Part shown: positions 34,789 to 45,490 of the stretch, one piece after another
How the letters are laid out: each line of letters begins with the position of its first letter
How positions within the stretch are numbered: position 1 is the first letter of the stretch
Origin: Hirudo medicinalis
Taxonomy: Eukaryota > Annelida > Clitellata > Hirudinida > Hirudinidae
Direction: 5' to 3'
Assembly (NCBI GenBank): GCA_011800805.1
Contig: MPNW01000093.1
Span: forward strand, 126,297 to 190,296
DNA: 64,000 nt
Notes under the pieces: generated by a model
The model's input: only the letters and a program-made list of their open reading frames with translations
Database searches by the model: none
Told to the model about the DNA's origin: nothing
Translations under genes and position numbers: made by a program

Positions 34789-36518
34789 GTTGTTGTTGTT
34801 GTTGTTATTGTCGTCGTCATCATCATCATCATCATTAGGATATTAATTATTACATCATGGGTTATATGATATGAGTACGTGAGTACAGATAGAAATATTA
34901 GTAAGTTTAGGTATATTCGTTGTCTTGATGCATCATTCCGTCACTAACATCCGATTATCATGGCAACAATGGCAAAAATTTTTTCCAGGTCAGTGACGGG
35001 GGCGATGTTTCCAAATCCGACAGTCGTGAGGATGGTGAAAGTGAAGTAGAGAGATGTGATGTACTTGGATTGAATGTCAGGTCCGCTGTGGACATCGTTA
35101 GGCACATACTGCATTCCTGTCAGGTTGGCCAAATAATGCAGCCAGCCAATCGGATGTTCCAGCACTAAACGCTCTCTAGAAATTACGGTCAACTTTAACA
35201 AGCTTCTTCAATTGCTTGAAAGTTAAGAAAGATAAGAGAAAGATAAGAAAGTTTACTTTTCAGCAAGAAGGTAGAAGGCGCATGCAAGCCAATGAGCCAG
35301 GAGGGTGATGAAGGCCATCAGGAGGATGAGCAGGGAAGCACCATACTCCGAGTAATGGTCCAGTTTCCTTGCCACTCTGAACAGCCTCAGCAATCGAGCA
35401 CTTTTCATGAGATTGGTTGCTGTCACAGTCTGCAAATTATTATCAGAACGACATATGAAGATGGGTTAATGTCTATCGACGAACGCATTTTGTCTCACGT
35501 CGCTCTTTTTGACGATGGTGATGACGATGTCGAAGGGGATTGCTGAGAAAAAGTCAATGATGAACCATCCTTTCAAGTAGTTGATGGCGATTTTCCTCGG
35601 ATTGACCACCAGTTCACCGTTGTTGAGGTACGTTGTCCTGAAGTTTGTTAACATGTCAACGAAGAAGAGAAAGTCAACAATTATGTCAATCACTGTAAAC
35701 TTATCTTCTATCAAACTTTTCAGGAATCTCCCCGTAGAAAAACTTTTGTTTGGTCTGAAAAAAATTTAAAAAAACATTCAAAATGGCGTGCATGTTGGCC
35801 GAATGGGTTGCGTTCCTGTTGAACGGCGGAAATGGCAACAGTCGTAATGTGTCGCGTTCGAAACCCAGCCTGCACTGCCGCAAGCGCCCTTGGGAAGGAG
35901 CGCTTTGTAAATGGTTAACAAAAAGCGCCTCTGACGCTATGCATATGGCGTTATATAAATGAACTTCATTTACAATTACAAAATATTATGCATTAGTACA
36001 CAATTAATATTTTAGAATGCTGAAAACCTTTCTGTTGAAGTGACATTCTTCCAAATTAAAGTTTCGTTCTTTTTTGAAACGTCGTAAGTCTTAAAGGCCG
36101 CCATGAAGGGCGTAAGGACAGCGACGTACAAGACGAGGATGAGGATCAACCAGTCCCAGGCACTTTTGAGCGGAGAGTAATGAAGTATGACTGTTTTTGG
36201 AACCACCAATTGATTGTTGAGCGGTTTGCTTCTCCTTCCAAAGACAAGGCTTTCATTTGCGCAGGATCCACTGTCTTCCTTCCCATCGTCGAGTTCCTCA
36301 CTCGTCTGAAGCAATGAACAAAACTCACTCAAGTTCAGAACCGCTACTAATTAAACGAACCTTTGAAGCTCGACTCTCTTCTGGTGAAAAAAACAAAAGA
36401 GAACTCATTTCTCGAATACTCAACTCACGTGGAACGAGTCCGATTTAAGGTCTTTTGGTGACGTTACGCACCCCCTCCTGCCCCTATAGAGAACGTAATC
36501 CTTCCCAGACAAATCCAT
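32313..36518 (-). CDS. Erg-type voltage-gated K+ channel (KCNH family) without the N-terminal PAS domain
   Basis: Twelve minus-strand exons: 36429-36518, 36028-36305, 35499-35754, 35257-35429, 34949-35175, 34291-34490, 33737-33836, 33220-33372, 32918-33138, 32776-32860, 32434-32509, 32313-32379. They total 1,926 nt, 641 aa, in phase throughout. S1 begins near residue 80 ([20 protein letters not shown]). S2-S3 include [18 protein letters not shown]4 is [21 protein letters not shown]5 is [15 protein letters not shown]. The pore is [19 protein letters not shown], with the GFG filter of KCNH channels. C-linker: [20 protein letters not shown]. The cyclic-nucleotide-binding homology domain runs through [30 protein letters not shown] and KNDILGED. 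A short C-terminal helix ([20 protein letters not shown]) may be a coiled coil. S4, filter and linker are closest to erg. The first exon encodes only 30 residues and no eag/PAS domain. A SINE lies in the intron between exons 35499-35754 and 36028-36305. Confidence 0.9.
34740..34845. repeat. ATT/GTT/ATC triplet microsatellite in a KCNH intron
   Basis: About 95 bp of triplets in the intron between KCNH exons 34949-35175 and 34291-34490. Confidence 0.9.
35786..35965 (+). mobile_element. tRNA-derived SINE, 'gacgctatgca' subfamily, in a KCNH intron
   Basis: Same head as the 28.6-kb copy (A box TTGGCCGAATGGG, B box GCGTTCGAAACCC), then CGCCCTTGGGAAGGAGCGCT and the tail CCTCTGACGCTATGCATATG. It is antisense to the host gene, with its left edge about 30 bp from the acceptor side of exon 35499-35754. 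Confidence 0.8.
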
Positions 36519-37019
36519 CACAAGCAAACAATTAGACCCTACAAAGCGGTCACCTCTGACCCAACTCGGAATTCCGAACGAATGTGCGTTACACGATCAG
36601 TCGCACAATTTAAACCCCATAGCGCCAAATCCCCAGACGCTACCGAAACGCTCTCTGACAACACATTGATCTCCCACACGAGTTCCTCTTTTTAAACTGA
36701 AAATATTTGTGGACACATGCATCAATTTAATTCGATCATAACAAAAACGTCCATGGTCAATAAAAATTTTCGACTAGAACACCAAACTCGAACAAAATAA
36801 AATTTCGAAAAATAAACAAAAGTTGTCTACAGGAGGCTCAAAAAACCAACAACATTGTCTTTAAGGAGTCCCTTGTTAGTCACAAATTCAAGGAAATTCT
36901 AGAATATAAATAAACTAATGAAACAACTTAATTGAGAAAGCATTCCAATTTCAATGATGATCGTCACAACATAACAAGCTCGTTTACAGTCTGTACAGAA
37001 AACACGGACTGGCACGAGT
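36519..37019. other. Spacer between E2F (3') and KCNH (5')
   Basis: About 500 bp between two genes on the same strand. It must contain the E2F 3' UTR and the KCNH promoter. No separate PAS-domain exon is visible here. Confidence 0.5.
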
Positions 37020-39656
37020 TCACTCCTCGTGACAAGAAAAAGAAGTATGCAGGTCGTCCTCGAACATGTCGCAAATGCCCGAACTGTTCTCCAGCTCGAG
37101 AGCCTCCTCGTCCAACCAGTTCATCAGCTCTTTTATGTCCTCGTCGTCGACATCGTCGCCGTCGTACGTGCACGGCCGACCTTCGACTCGGACGGAGGAA
37201 GAGGTCGAAGAATCCACGATCGCAGACGAAACTGAAACGAATTCGAACGTCAAATGAGAGGCAAACCCGCTCGACGATTTTTCTTAAGTCGAAGATTCAA
37301 CTAACAAGAGGATCGATCGAGTTCCTGAATCATGCTGTCGTGATCGACATCGCTCGGAGGAGATTTCTTGACGGTGACGGCGTGGATCGGTCCGCTCCTG
37401 CTCGACAGGTGCAACTGGTGGTGCTGTCGAAGAAACCCGTCAATCGTTTGTTCGGTGCCGCATTAAAATAAAAGACGAGCATTCGACGGGTTCTAACAAA
37501 ATATTAAAATGCACAAGAGTTTCTGAAATCGATTGGAATTAATTATTTGGTTCAGCTGAAGCACTTAAAATGAAAATTCATCTTTTGAACTTGGAGTGCA
37601 ATTTAAGATGTCTACAATTTCGTACTTTGGATGCATCAAACACGACGGCAAATAATTCTTTAAGAATTACTGCCGTTAAACAACCTTAATGTGCTGGAAG
37701 TATAACAAATATTCAAATTTGTGGGGGATAAGCAAGCATTGTCATAGAAGCATCTTTTTGTACGACCAAGGAATCGGACATGCAAGCAGAATTTTAACGA
37801 AGAAAGAACGAGACGCAACACCCGACCCATCCATTTTAAGAGGTCGTTAAATGCGTAGATGCTTTGCAGGTAGTTTGCTTAATGCTCCCAAATAGTAAGA
37901 TCAAATAAAAGATGCCTAAGCAGCTACATTTCAACAAGCATCATCCGAGAACCAACTTTTTCCGATTCCGACACCTCGACCTTCGTTCCAGCCGGGGCTC
38001 TCACGACCATGATTTGGTGTTCGTCCAGGATGGACAGAAGATCGTCGTGAGTCACATAAGCCATCGTACGTGGAGTCAAGAAATACGCTCTACGTAGTGT
38101 TGCAGGCAGTAATTTTGAATTTTTCATGATGCAATTCTACACTGGAACGAGTCATAAAAGGATATTTCTTGGTTTCTTCAGCTGCAGCAACACTTTCGAG
38201 ATCTTGTGAAGCAATGCACACAAGTTCTTCTAAGGTCTGCTCCTTCTTTTTGAGCAGTTCGATGTCTGTGAAGAAGAAGAATCAATGAGGAGGTTCATAA
38301 GTTTGTTGAAAAGATATGCTCAACCTAGCTTCATCTGCAGTTTGTTCTTCGACGAGGCATTTCTAAATCCTCTGAAAAATAATTTCATCTCTGTTGTCAC
38401 AATCGCGACGGATCGACGAGGAAAATAATTTAACGACGACGTCGACAATTCGAATCCGTACGGAATACCTCCATTGGACTTTGTTTTTGGAAATTTTCGT
38501 AACGAGTCCAATCCCTTCGAGGACGTTGGTGATGTCGTAAATCCTTCGCTTTTGCACCCTCAGCACCTCGGACGCACCGTTCAAATCCAGAATCTGCCAA
38601 ATTAAGTTATTTAATCGAGTATATTATTAAAAATAACCTTCATGACCAATTTATTTGTAAATGAAATCGAGTTCTCGACAAAATGGAACGGCATGGCGTG
38701 CGTGTTAGCTCGACCAGATGCATGCCTAAAAAGGCAGTAATGCCACAGTGTGTCAGTAATCTAGCCTGCACTGCCAGGGAGCAATATATCAACAATAGAG
38801 CATTGACAATTTATGTTATAAACATCCTTCAAATCCAATTTAGATGCATCAAGTACTCAAGAGGTCTGCTCGATAAAAAAAACAGCATTTAATCACAGCT
38901 CAAAGATTAGTTGATTCAACAAATTGAGAGCATTCACAGTGCTAAATGATGAAAAATAATTAATTTCACTGACCTTATCATGGGCAGTATGGAGGAGGTT
39001 CATGAATTTCCTCGTCAGGACGCCTAAGGACGTGTCACTTCTGGACTTCTCACATTCTGTCAACATTCATTTGCATAAATAAATATTCAAATGTTCATGC
39101 ACAGCATTAATAACAATCACATGTAAAAAACTGACCATAAGCAAAGGAATCAGAATGCAAAATTCGCCCACACTGACCACCCATTATTTTGCTTTCACTG
39201 ACTTCACCAAGATCAAGTCTTCTCTTGGCACCAACCTATATGAAGAAAAATTTTAAACTTAAATGTTTAGATGTTGATAAAGAAATATCTACTATAAAGG
39301 GCCAAATGGGTTGCATTACTGCGTGCGGCCGTAATGGCAACAGTCGCAATGTGTTGTGTTTGCAACCTAGACTGCACTGCCAGGGATAGCTCTAGGATAG
39401 GGGCGCTATATAAATGGTAGATCGGATAAAGAAAAGTGCCTTCACATCCTGCCCGGATACATAAGGCACATAAGATCAGATAAATACCTATGCAAAATAC
39501 TAAAACAATTAGAAAAAACATCCTAACCTGAGATGAGCGAAAAATATTTGTTGTGGGAAATTGGAATGAAGTGTTTGTAACATTTCGAGGACTTGCATGG
39601 ACGAGGAATTCCTTACCATCTGAGAACTGGTTCATATTTCTGTCATTCCTGCACAT
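37020..39656 (-). CDS. E2F: E2F transcription factor (activator E2F1-3-like)
   Basis: Cell-cycle transcription factor that pairs with DP and is restrained by RB. Minus-strand exons: 39528-39635 (start 39635 or 39656), 39136-39235, 38974-39056, 38469-38593, 38325-38371, about 38140-38265, 37957 to about 38093, 37306-37423, 37020-37231; about 350 aa. Ordered landmarks: KRRLDLG, the cyclin-A/CDK2 docking motif; then [20 protein letters not shown] and [20 protein letters not shown], the winged-helix DNA-binding domain with the [13 protein letters not shown] signature. A leucine-rich [16 protein letters not shown] dimerisation helix follows, then [12 protein letters not shown] and [12 protein letters not shown], the marked box. 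[10 protein letters not shown] comes next, and C-terminally [15 protein letters not shown], the RB-binding transactivation motif. The zipper-to-marked-box junction is not resolved to the base. The docking motif plus RB motif points to the E2F1/2/3 group rather than E2F4-8. SINEs occupy two of its introns. Confidence 0.92.
38692..38790 (+). mobile_element. Degraded SINE fragment in an E2F intron
   Basis: GGCGTGCGTGTTAGCTCGAC head and AGCCTGCACTGCCAGGGAGC match the SINE family with many changes; the tail is lost. It lies in the intron between E2F exons 38974-39056 and 38469-38593. Confidence 0.6.
39299..39490 (+). mobile_element. tRNA-derived SINE, 'cttcacatcc' subfamily, in the first E2F intron
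   Basis: Starts inside the A box (GGCCAAATGGGTTGC), then GGCCGTAATGGCAACAGTCG, a decayed B box (TGTTTGCAACC), GGGGCGCTATATAAATGGTA, and the tail CTTCACATCCTGCCCGGATA. Antisense to E2F. Confidence 0.75.
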
Positions 39657-40420
39657 CAATTAATATTAATATCAATGTCTGCCACTTATTTCCATTCTAA
39701 AAACTTTCATAATTCTTCACTTCAAAAGTGTTACATGAATTTATTAAAAACAAACCGAGCATGTTTTATAGCGGAAGTCTAGAAAACGATTTTTCAAATC
39801 TATTTTTAATTATTACATATAGTTCCAGGAAGTATTTTTGTTAACTAATATCTATCTTTGACCTTAGTTGTTTAGTACTCTTTAAATATACAGAAACTGC
39901 ATCATTTACATTTACTTATAAATAGTGAAATAAAAAGGTAATTATACACAAAATAAAAGTTATGTCGCTCAGTAAGTCCAACCTTGAATCAAGCACTCCA
40001 AAATTGCAACATTTCCGAATCAAATTTAGCTGGTAATTCAGCCTATAGTGGATACATTTAACACGCAGAAACTCTAATAATTGTAATAACTAACCAAGGC
40101 AGGCATCGATACACAATACCACAACGAAAGAAAACAATATACATTTGATGAGAGGCGGGAATCTTGATGACACATCTCCCTGACATGATTTTATTAATTG
40201 ATCTGTTATGTACTGAAATTACGCAATAGAGCATCTCAATACTTTTGGTAATTCATGATTTTTTATTTAATAATTTTTTTATATTTTTATCAATTTTAAT
40301 AACTGAGTTTTTTTTATACAAAGAACAGGTAAGCGACATTTGACTTTTGACATCTTCCTCACATTTCTGAGATCTGAGACATGAAGCATACTAGTTGCTC
40401 CCAACGGGGTTCGTCTCAGG
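39657..40420. other. Intergenic, 5' of E2F
   Basis: AT-rich sequence without supported exons. It should carry the E2F promoter at its left end; no clear E2F-site autoregulatory motif was found by eye. Confidence 0.4.
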
Positions 40421-40479
40421 CCTTCCAATGTAACCCTCTTACGAATTGGACACCATTCAAGCGAAAGCAATGCTCATAG

Positions 40480-40960
40480 AATATTTTCGGTTTTTTATTT
40501 GATGTAAGCGATATGAAATCTGTTCCTATTGTTTTGTAGGAACGTTTCCACAGACAACTCAAGGCAGCACTCATCGCACAAAACGCAACAGACACTTGGA
40601 CTGAACTCCTTCCCATTTCGTTAAGGAGTAGGGAGTTATTTACTTCTCCCTATAGGACAATTTTAAAGACACTCCAGCAGTTGCACCCCTAAGCAACCAG
40701 GAAACTAAATTCCAAGTGTCATCGCTCATCGAGTTTCAAAAGGAAACAACATCAAATCCAGGGGATGTTAGGTATCAACGTCCAATAAAAGGACAGACTT
40801 CTGCAGGACAAATCTTTGATCATAAGAGTATAAATGCCCTTGCTGCATGGGCTCTTTCTTATTTCTCATTATATGAGTTACTCTTACTCTGAAGCTGGAT
40901 ATTGTAAGTTGTAGTGTTGTCGTTTTTATAAATAAAGTATTGTGGATAATCATCTTGCCT
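40480..40960 (+). mobile_element. Ty3/gypsy-like retrotransposon remnant: integrase tail and LTR-like end
   Basis: One plus-strand frame at about 40,540-40,660 reads ERFHRQLKAALIAQNATDTW and then TELLPISLRS, the pattern at the end of gypsy-class integrase cores. It soon runs into a stop. From about 40,766 the sequence begins TGTTAGGTATCAACG and ends near GTGGATAATCA. It contains an ATAAATAAAG poly(A)-like site close to its right end, as expected for an LTR. The other LTR and the rest of the polyprotein are absent from the window. Confidence 0.5.
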
Positions 40961-41012
40961 TCCATTATAATACTAGGTTAGTTATTAAGTATCATTTATG
41001 ATATATTATTGC

Positions 41013-42194
41013 TAGGGCTGCGAACGATTAAAATTTTCTTAATCGACTAATCGATTAAATTTAATCAAATATTACGCACATATATTCCGCCTACTTTTAG
41101 CTGATCTGGTTTCATCGCAACTCTGCATTAGTCAGTATACACTGCACACAATCACCCGACCCTAGTTAGCTAAAGCAATCAATGACTTAATTTCAAACAA
41201 ACATGTTTTAAATTCGTTTATTTGTTTAAAAACTGAGAAAAAACCGGGAATTAATAATAATGTATTATAATAATAATAATAGCTGAGGACTGCGGATTCA
41301 GAGTAACTCATCAACAGAGTAAGTGTTCGTCTCTTCGGCAGTGGTGATGTTTTCGATCATAGAAGGCTCTGAATGCAGTTGACAATGCTGTCCACACTGC
41401 TTCTCGTTTTGCTCTTCTTAGAAATGTGAGCTTCTTGTAACGTGGATTTAAGGCCACAGCCATTTGTAATGTTGGCAAAGCATCAATGCCTTCAATTCTG
41501 TTCGTGAAGTCATTAAACTTTCTTATGCTCTGCTAACTTNTGAGCTTCTTGTAACGTGGATTTAAGGCCACAGCCATTTGTAATGTTGGCAAAGCATCAA
41601 TGCCTTCAATTCTGTTCGTGAAGTCATTAAACTTTCTTATGCTCTGCTAACTTTTCTTTGTACATCTCAGCAATCACAGTGTCGATTGTACATTGACTGG
41701 CCAAGTTGTAGGTCTGGTTTTGAAGAGCTGTCCGTAGTCCATCATCTGAAATAGCAATCCATTGAGCTAAAGCGACTTTCAAGTCTACAGAAAGTTTGTC
41801 GCTTACAGTTTGACTGACACTACAAGAAATTCGTTATTGATCGTGCTTCAGAACTCTTCTGCCGGTTACTGTCTTGATATTTGAGAGGATGTTTGTGCCG
41901 AAGGTGATATGTTAGCGACATATTTGAACCACGAAAAGCAAATTGAACATTTAGCTTATAAACAAAATGCTTGCTCAACTTTCGCTGAAATGCTTTCACT
42001 TCCACGTTGTTTTCAGTAGTCACCATTGTTTACTTTGTTCTAACTAAATAACAATGATAATGCGGGGGAAAAATTAGTAAAAAGGAGGACTATTACAAAA
42101 TTATTAAAAAAAAATAAATTAAAAAATTTCCGATTAATCGATTAACAATTTTAATGATTAATCGATTAATTAATCGATTATTTCCGCAGCCCTA
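41013..42194 (-). mobile_element. Non-autonomous hAT transposon with terminal inverted repeats
   Basis: Left end TAGGGCTGCGAACGATTA and right end (reverse complement) TAGGGCTGCGGAAATAATCG form the terminal inverted repeats. Flanking 8-mers ATTATTGC and ATTATTAC differ at one base, fitting an 8-bp hAT target duplication. Minus-strand remnants: an N-terminal piece (42026 down to 41820) with NMSLTYHLRHKHPLKYQ, like a BED finger that has lost its cysteines, and a piece from about 41,820 to 41,300 with SVSQTVSDKLSVDLKVAL, TIDTVIAEMYKEKL and LPTLQMAVALNPRYKKL, like the middle/C-terminal part of ZBED-type transposases. The catalytic core in between is missing and the frame is broken. Both ends are rich in ATCGATTAAT motifs. 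Confidence 0.8.
41427..41653. repeat. 113-bp direct duplication around a single N
   Basis: The segment from 41,427 to 41,539 is repeated, apparently without change, from 41,541, with one N at 41,540 between. Inside the hAT remnant, this looks like an unmerged contig overlap rather than biology. Confidence 0.85.
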
Positions 42195-42248
42195 ATTATT
42201 ACATATCATTTTTATTTATAAATTAACCTGCGTTGCCGACATGCAGAA

Positions 42249-42900
42249 ATGTCAAAACGCAATGAAGCGAATAAAAGAAATTTCATGATGAGGTGGATTA
42301 GCAAGAAAGCCAGAACGGATTCTGCAAGCTCTTTGGTTTTAGCCCAACCCATGGAAGATAAAGATGTTTCCGAGTCGGGTGAAAATTCACGCACAGCAAT
42401 AGCTTTTGGCTATCTGCCGTGAAAATTCAACTGTGGAAAAAAAATTGTATCCTTAAATTCTCGACAGTACAAATTATACATATTTTAAAAAGTAATTTTT
42501 TAATTACTTAGGCAGTTTTAAATATGTAATCGTTGTTATGCAATTGCTCTGCTCAATTTTAAATTCAATTTTAAACGTAGATTACATTTACGTTCCGAGA
42601 AAAGTACCTACAATACTTTGTGACAAATGTGCCGACGCTGTTGCTAATGCTGTTGATCTGGAATCATGTAGTGACAGTGGTGTCGGATCAGCTTCCCGAC
42701 TGGTTTCATCCTAATCCTTCGATAAGTATTCGTGGATCGCAAAAGTGTCAAATAGATATGTTTGTGACATCTGTCAAAAATTTGGGCTCGCAGGTGATGA
42801 AACTGAAAAAGTATGGGCGACAAAACCGCTTCTACTATCTGCAAGCCGCAGAAAAAGCTGCTTTCTAAGTCACCCGAGTGTTATGAGTTTCAGCTGAAGA
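42249..42900 (+). pseudogene. hAT/ZMYM-like ORF fragments (two pieces)
   Basis: A 57-codon frame at 42,249-42,422 starts MSKRNEANKRNFMMRWISKK, like the basic N terminus of ZNF862/ZMYM1-type domesticated or active hAT proteins. About 190 bp further on, LCDKCADAVANAV is followed after a stop by SFDKYSWIAKVSNRYVCDIC, which resembles the degenerate zinc-binding domain that follows in such proteins. Stops show it is broken. Family assignment is tentative. It begins only 55 bp from the right end of the hAT element but has the opposite orientation. Confidence 0.35.
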
Positions 42901-43337
42901 TCTCCAAAGTGAATGGACAATATTGCATCGTCTGCCCTTTTTCTTTCACCTTTTTATAAATCGCATGCGAGCTTTAAACAACGATAACGATACAGAATTT
43001 GATCTAATGAAAGCGAGGAGTATTGTGTATAAATCGAGGTTCTGATGCTACAACACTTGGAATTTAGTTTCCATTCAGTTAGTTCACAGTAACTGCCAAC
43101 GTTGGAGGTAAATATGATAAAGTTGTGGCCTTTTCTCTGCAAAATATCCGAACTGCATGCTACAGGATGCATTGCTTGCACATATTCCTTTATAAACACT
43201 TACTGGACTGGAAATAGACGAATCACTTTAAGTTCATGACACAGTTATCAAACTTAATTTCATCTTGGACAATGTTCGGAAAATGTAATGGTATCGAGGA
43301 TTGCTGGAGAAGTGACGGGCCGTCAACTCACATGCAG

Positions 43338-43470
43338 CGACTTTTGGTACCTTACTCCATCCCTAACCCTACTCTATCTCATGACCCTGAAAATTTCTGT
43401 AGAACTGTCAAAAGTCGTTGCCTGTGAGTTAGGTTTTGCCCGTAACTTCTCCAGCCACCGGTGTCGAGTA
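43338..43470 (+). repeat. Dispersed repeat copy 2
   Basis: Same framework as 19,406-19,618 ('ttactccatccct', 'ctcatgaccctg', 'gtgagtt', 'acttctccag') but with only a short C-rich centre (CCTAACCCTACTC). Confidence 0.6.
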
Positions 43471-43479
43471 TCGCTATCT

Positions 43480-44285
43480 GCAAAAAGTATCGGCGATAGT
43501 ATATCCGCGGTACAAATACTGCGATATTAACAATCCTGGAACCATTCCAACCCGATTGAATCATTGAATTGTTTCCCCATTCAATGTAAATAAGCGAAAA
43601 GAATCATATAACGATTTACGGATATTGATTACGATATTTGTTATCAAAAGAGTGTTTTAGCAAATTTAGGGAACCACCTACTTGAATGGACCTTTGGAAT
43701 CAAAAACATTTAATGGTATTTTTCTTCACATTTTTTTATACATTTGGAAAAATTTACAGTACGTCTATGATTACATTTAAATTTTATTAATAAGTTATAA
43801 GAGCCAAAACAGTAATTCCTCTTTTTCCGTTTTCCCCTGGAAAAATAAATTTGTGGCTTCTTCTCCTCGAAACTTCTTTTGAGATGAGTTTATTGATTTT
43901 GCATTTTTATATAATACATTGATCTGTGCATCAAATGGTACAAAAATAAGTTTTAAAACTTTTGTAGTTATAAATGTGGTCATAAATGTAACCACACTTG
44001 AGATTGTACCGAATGAACCACGACTGATGGCTTTATTTCGTTTATTTAAATGTGTTGATTTATGCGTGTATATAAATTTATATATATATAATTAGATTGT
44101 CATTATTTATATTATGTTTCTAATATTTATTCTGTTTTGTAGGAATTATTAAGGCAGTACTATTTAATCTATTTAATATTTTTCAGATTATGAGACATAG
44201 AATAACATGTCTGAAAGATAAGCTGTCAAAGTCATACAAAGTTAAGAGAATTGGCTTATGAATAGATATTCATAAATGTAAATGT
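43480..44285. other. Intergenic
   Basis: AT-rich stretch between the dispersed repeat and the SINE. No supported exon. Confidence 0.4.
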
Positions 44286-44466
44286 AGTTCATTTATATAG
44301 CGCCATATGCATAGCGTTAGAGGCGCTTCTTGTTAACCATTTATATAGCGTTCATTCCCAAGGAAGTTTGCGGCAGTGCAGGCTGGGTTTCGAACACGAC
44401 ACATTACGATTGTTGCCATTACCGCCGTTCAACAGGAACGGAACCCATTCGGCCAACCTGCACGCT
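44286..44466 (-). mobile_element. tRNA-derived SINE, 'gacgctatgca' subfamily
   Basis: Reverse-oriented copy. On the minus strand it reads GCGTGCAGGTTGGCCGAATG, then B box GTGTTCGAAACCC, CTTGGGAATGAACGCTATAT and the tail CCTCTAACGCTATGCATATG. The long plus-strand open frame that runs through it (from 44,330) is not a gene. Confidence 0.8.
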
Positions 44467-44589
44467 AATCATGGCCAAAAACTATGATTTCCACTTTCAA
44501 AGTCCAAGGGATGTCAACATCATCATCATCATCTTGATTTTTATCGCGATCGGAGAGCTAGCCCACTCGCGACCTCGTCTCTCCGAGAT

Positions 44590-45490
44590 GCCACCCGTCT
44601 ATCCAGATCGTGGCCAGTCTTTCCTGGTGTCGGTTTTTATCCTTCGGAACCCAACGCTTACCGTCGGCTATGAGAGGCTCTCTTTGGCCTTCTTATGCCG
44701 GTCACTGCTGCCTGGACTTGAGCGACTTCCGAAAGCTCTCAATGGCTTCTTCATGTCGCATACTACCTGCTTTGCACCTGCAAACGTCGACTACGCGAGG
44801 CTCTCTTTGGCCTTTTCATGTCGATCGCATCCACCCCAGCTGCCTGCAGTGGTCATGAAAGCTCTCAGTGGCTTTTTCACACCGCATACTTAATATATGC
44901 AAACTGGGCCTTATAATTTCTTTGTAGCGGGCAGCCGGAGATAGACATTTTCGGGACTCGACCGCGGGCCTTTACGCGACCGCGGTTTGGTCCGCAGTGC
45001 TTTGCGAGCCCACGGTCGGCCCATTTCACCCGACAATACAGCGCGTCTCTCGGCCAATAATTTGGCCCCGTCGTTCGGTGGATCATTTACACCGGAGGTC
45101 GACGGTTTTCTCCGGCTTTCGAGAAGTGGCTTCTTAAGATTTCTTCTGGCTCCTCATGTGCCAGATCCAGAATTATGCCGCTTCTGCGGCCTCAGACATC
45201 CTTGTTATAGCCTTCGTTCTTTCTCGGCTAGACAATCCAATCTTCGCGAGGAAAGCATAAGTCGACCTGCCGACTACACCCCTTCGCCAATCTCGATGGG
45301 GAAGAGGTCTGTCCGGTATCCCTTCGCTTCCAGGTCTATCGACAGATCTGCATACTTATCTGCTTTGAGCGCGTTGCTGTATTGAAACCTGTTCTCCCAC
45401 GGTACCGTCAGCTCCACCAGAATGATGGCATCCGTCGACGACGACACGAGCACCAAGTCCGGCCTCTTGCCACTTTCTTAGTTTCTTAAT
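44590..45490 (-). mobile_element. Retroelement-derived repeat, arm 1 of a dispersed inverted pair
   Basis: Minus-strand frame at 45,456-45,274 reads LVSSSTDAIILVELTVPWEN and later ALKADKYADLSIDLEAKGYR and FPIEIGEG, a PD-(D/E)XK-like C-terminal region common in invertebrate repeat ORFs. Further down, RMSEAAEAA and two diverged units of about 100 bp (each with DRHEKAKESLA or DRHKKAKESLS) follow with stops and shifts. About 700 bp of this (44,590-45,270) is matched in reverse orientation at 54,350-55,080. The class of the parent element is uncertain. Confidence 0.55.

Noticed and set aside
35786..36000. Possible extra KCNH exon
   Set aside because: The sequence is the antisense SINE; flanking exons join in phase without it.
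36932..37471. 179-codon plus-strand Arg-rich frame
   Set aside because: Antisense to the last two E2F exons, which carry the conserved marked-box end and RB-binding motif.
42620..42868. Signal-peptide-like 82-codon frame
   Set aside because: Its start is not ATG, and another frame of the same DNA reads as a Cys-rich hAT/ZMYM-like fragment.
44330..44893. 187-codon plus-strand frame
   Set aside because: Crosses a reverse-oriented SINE and a retroelement-derived repeat; no gene-like features.
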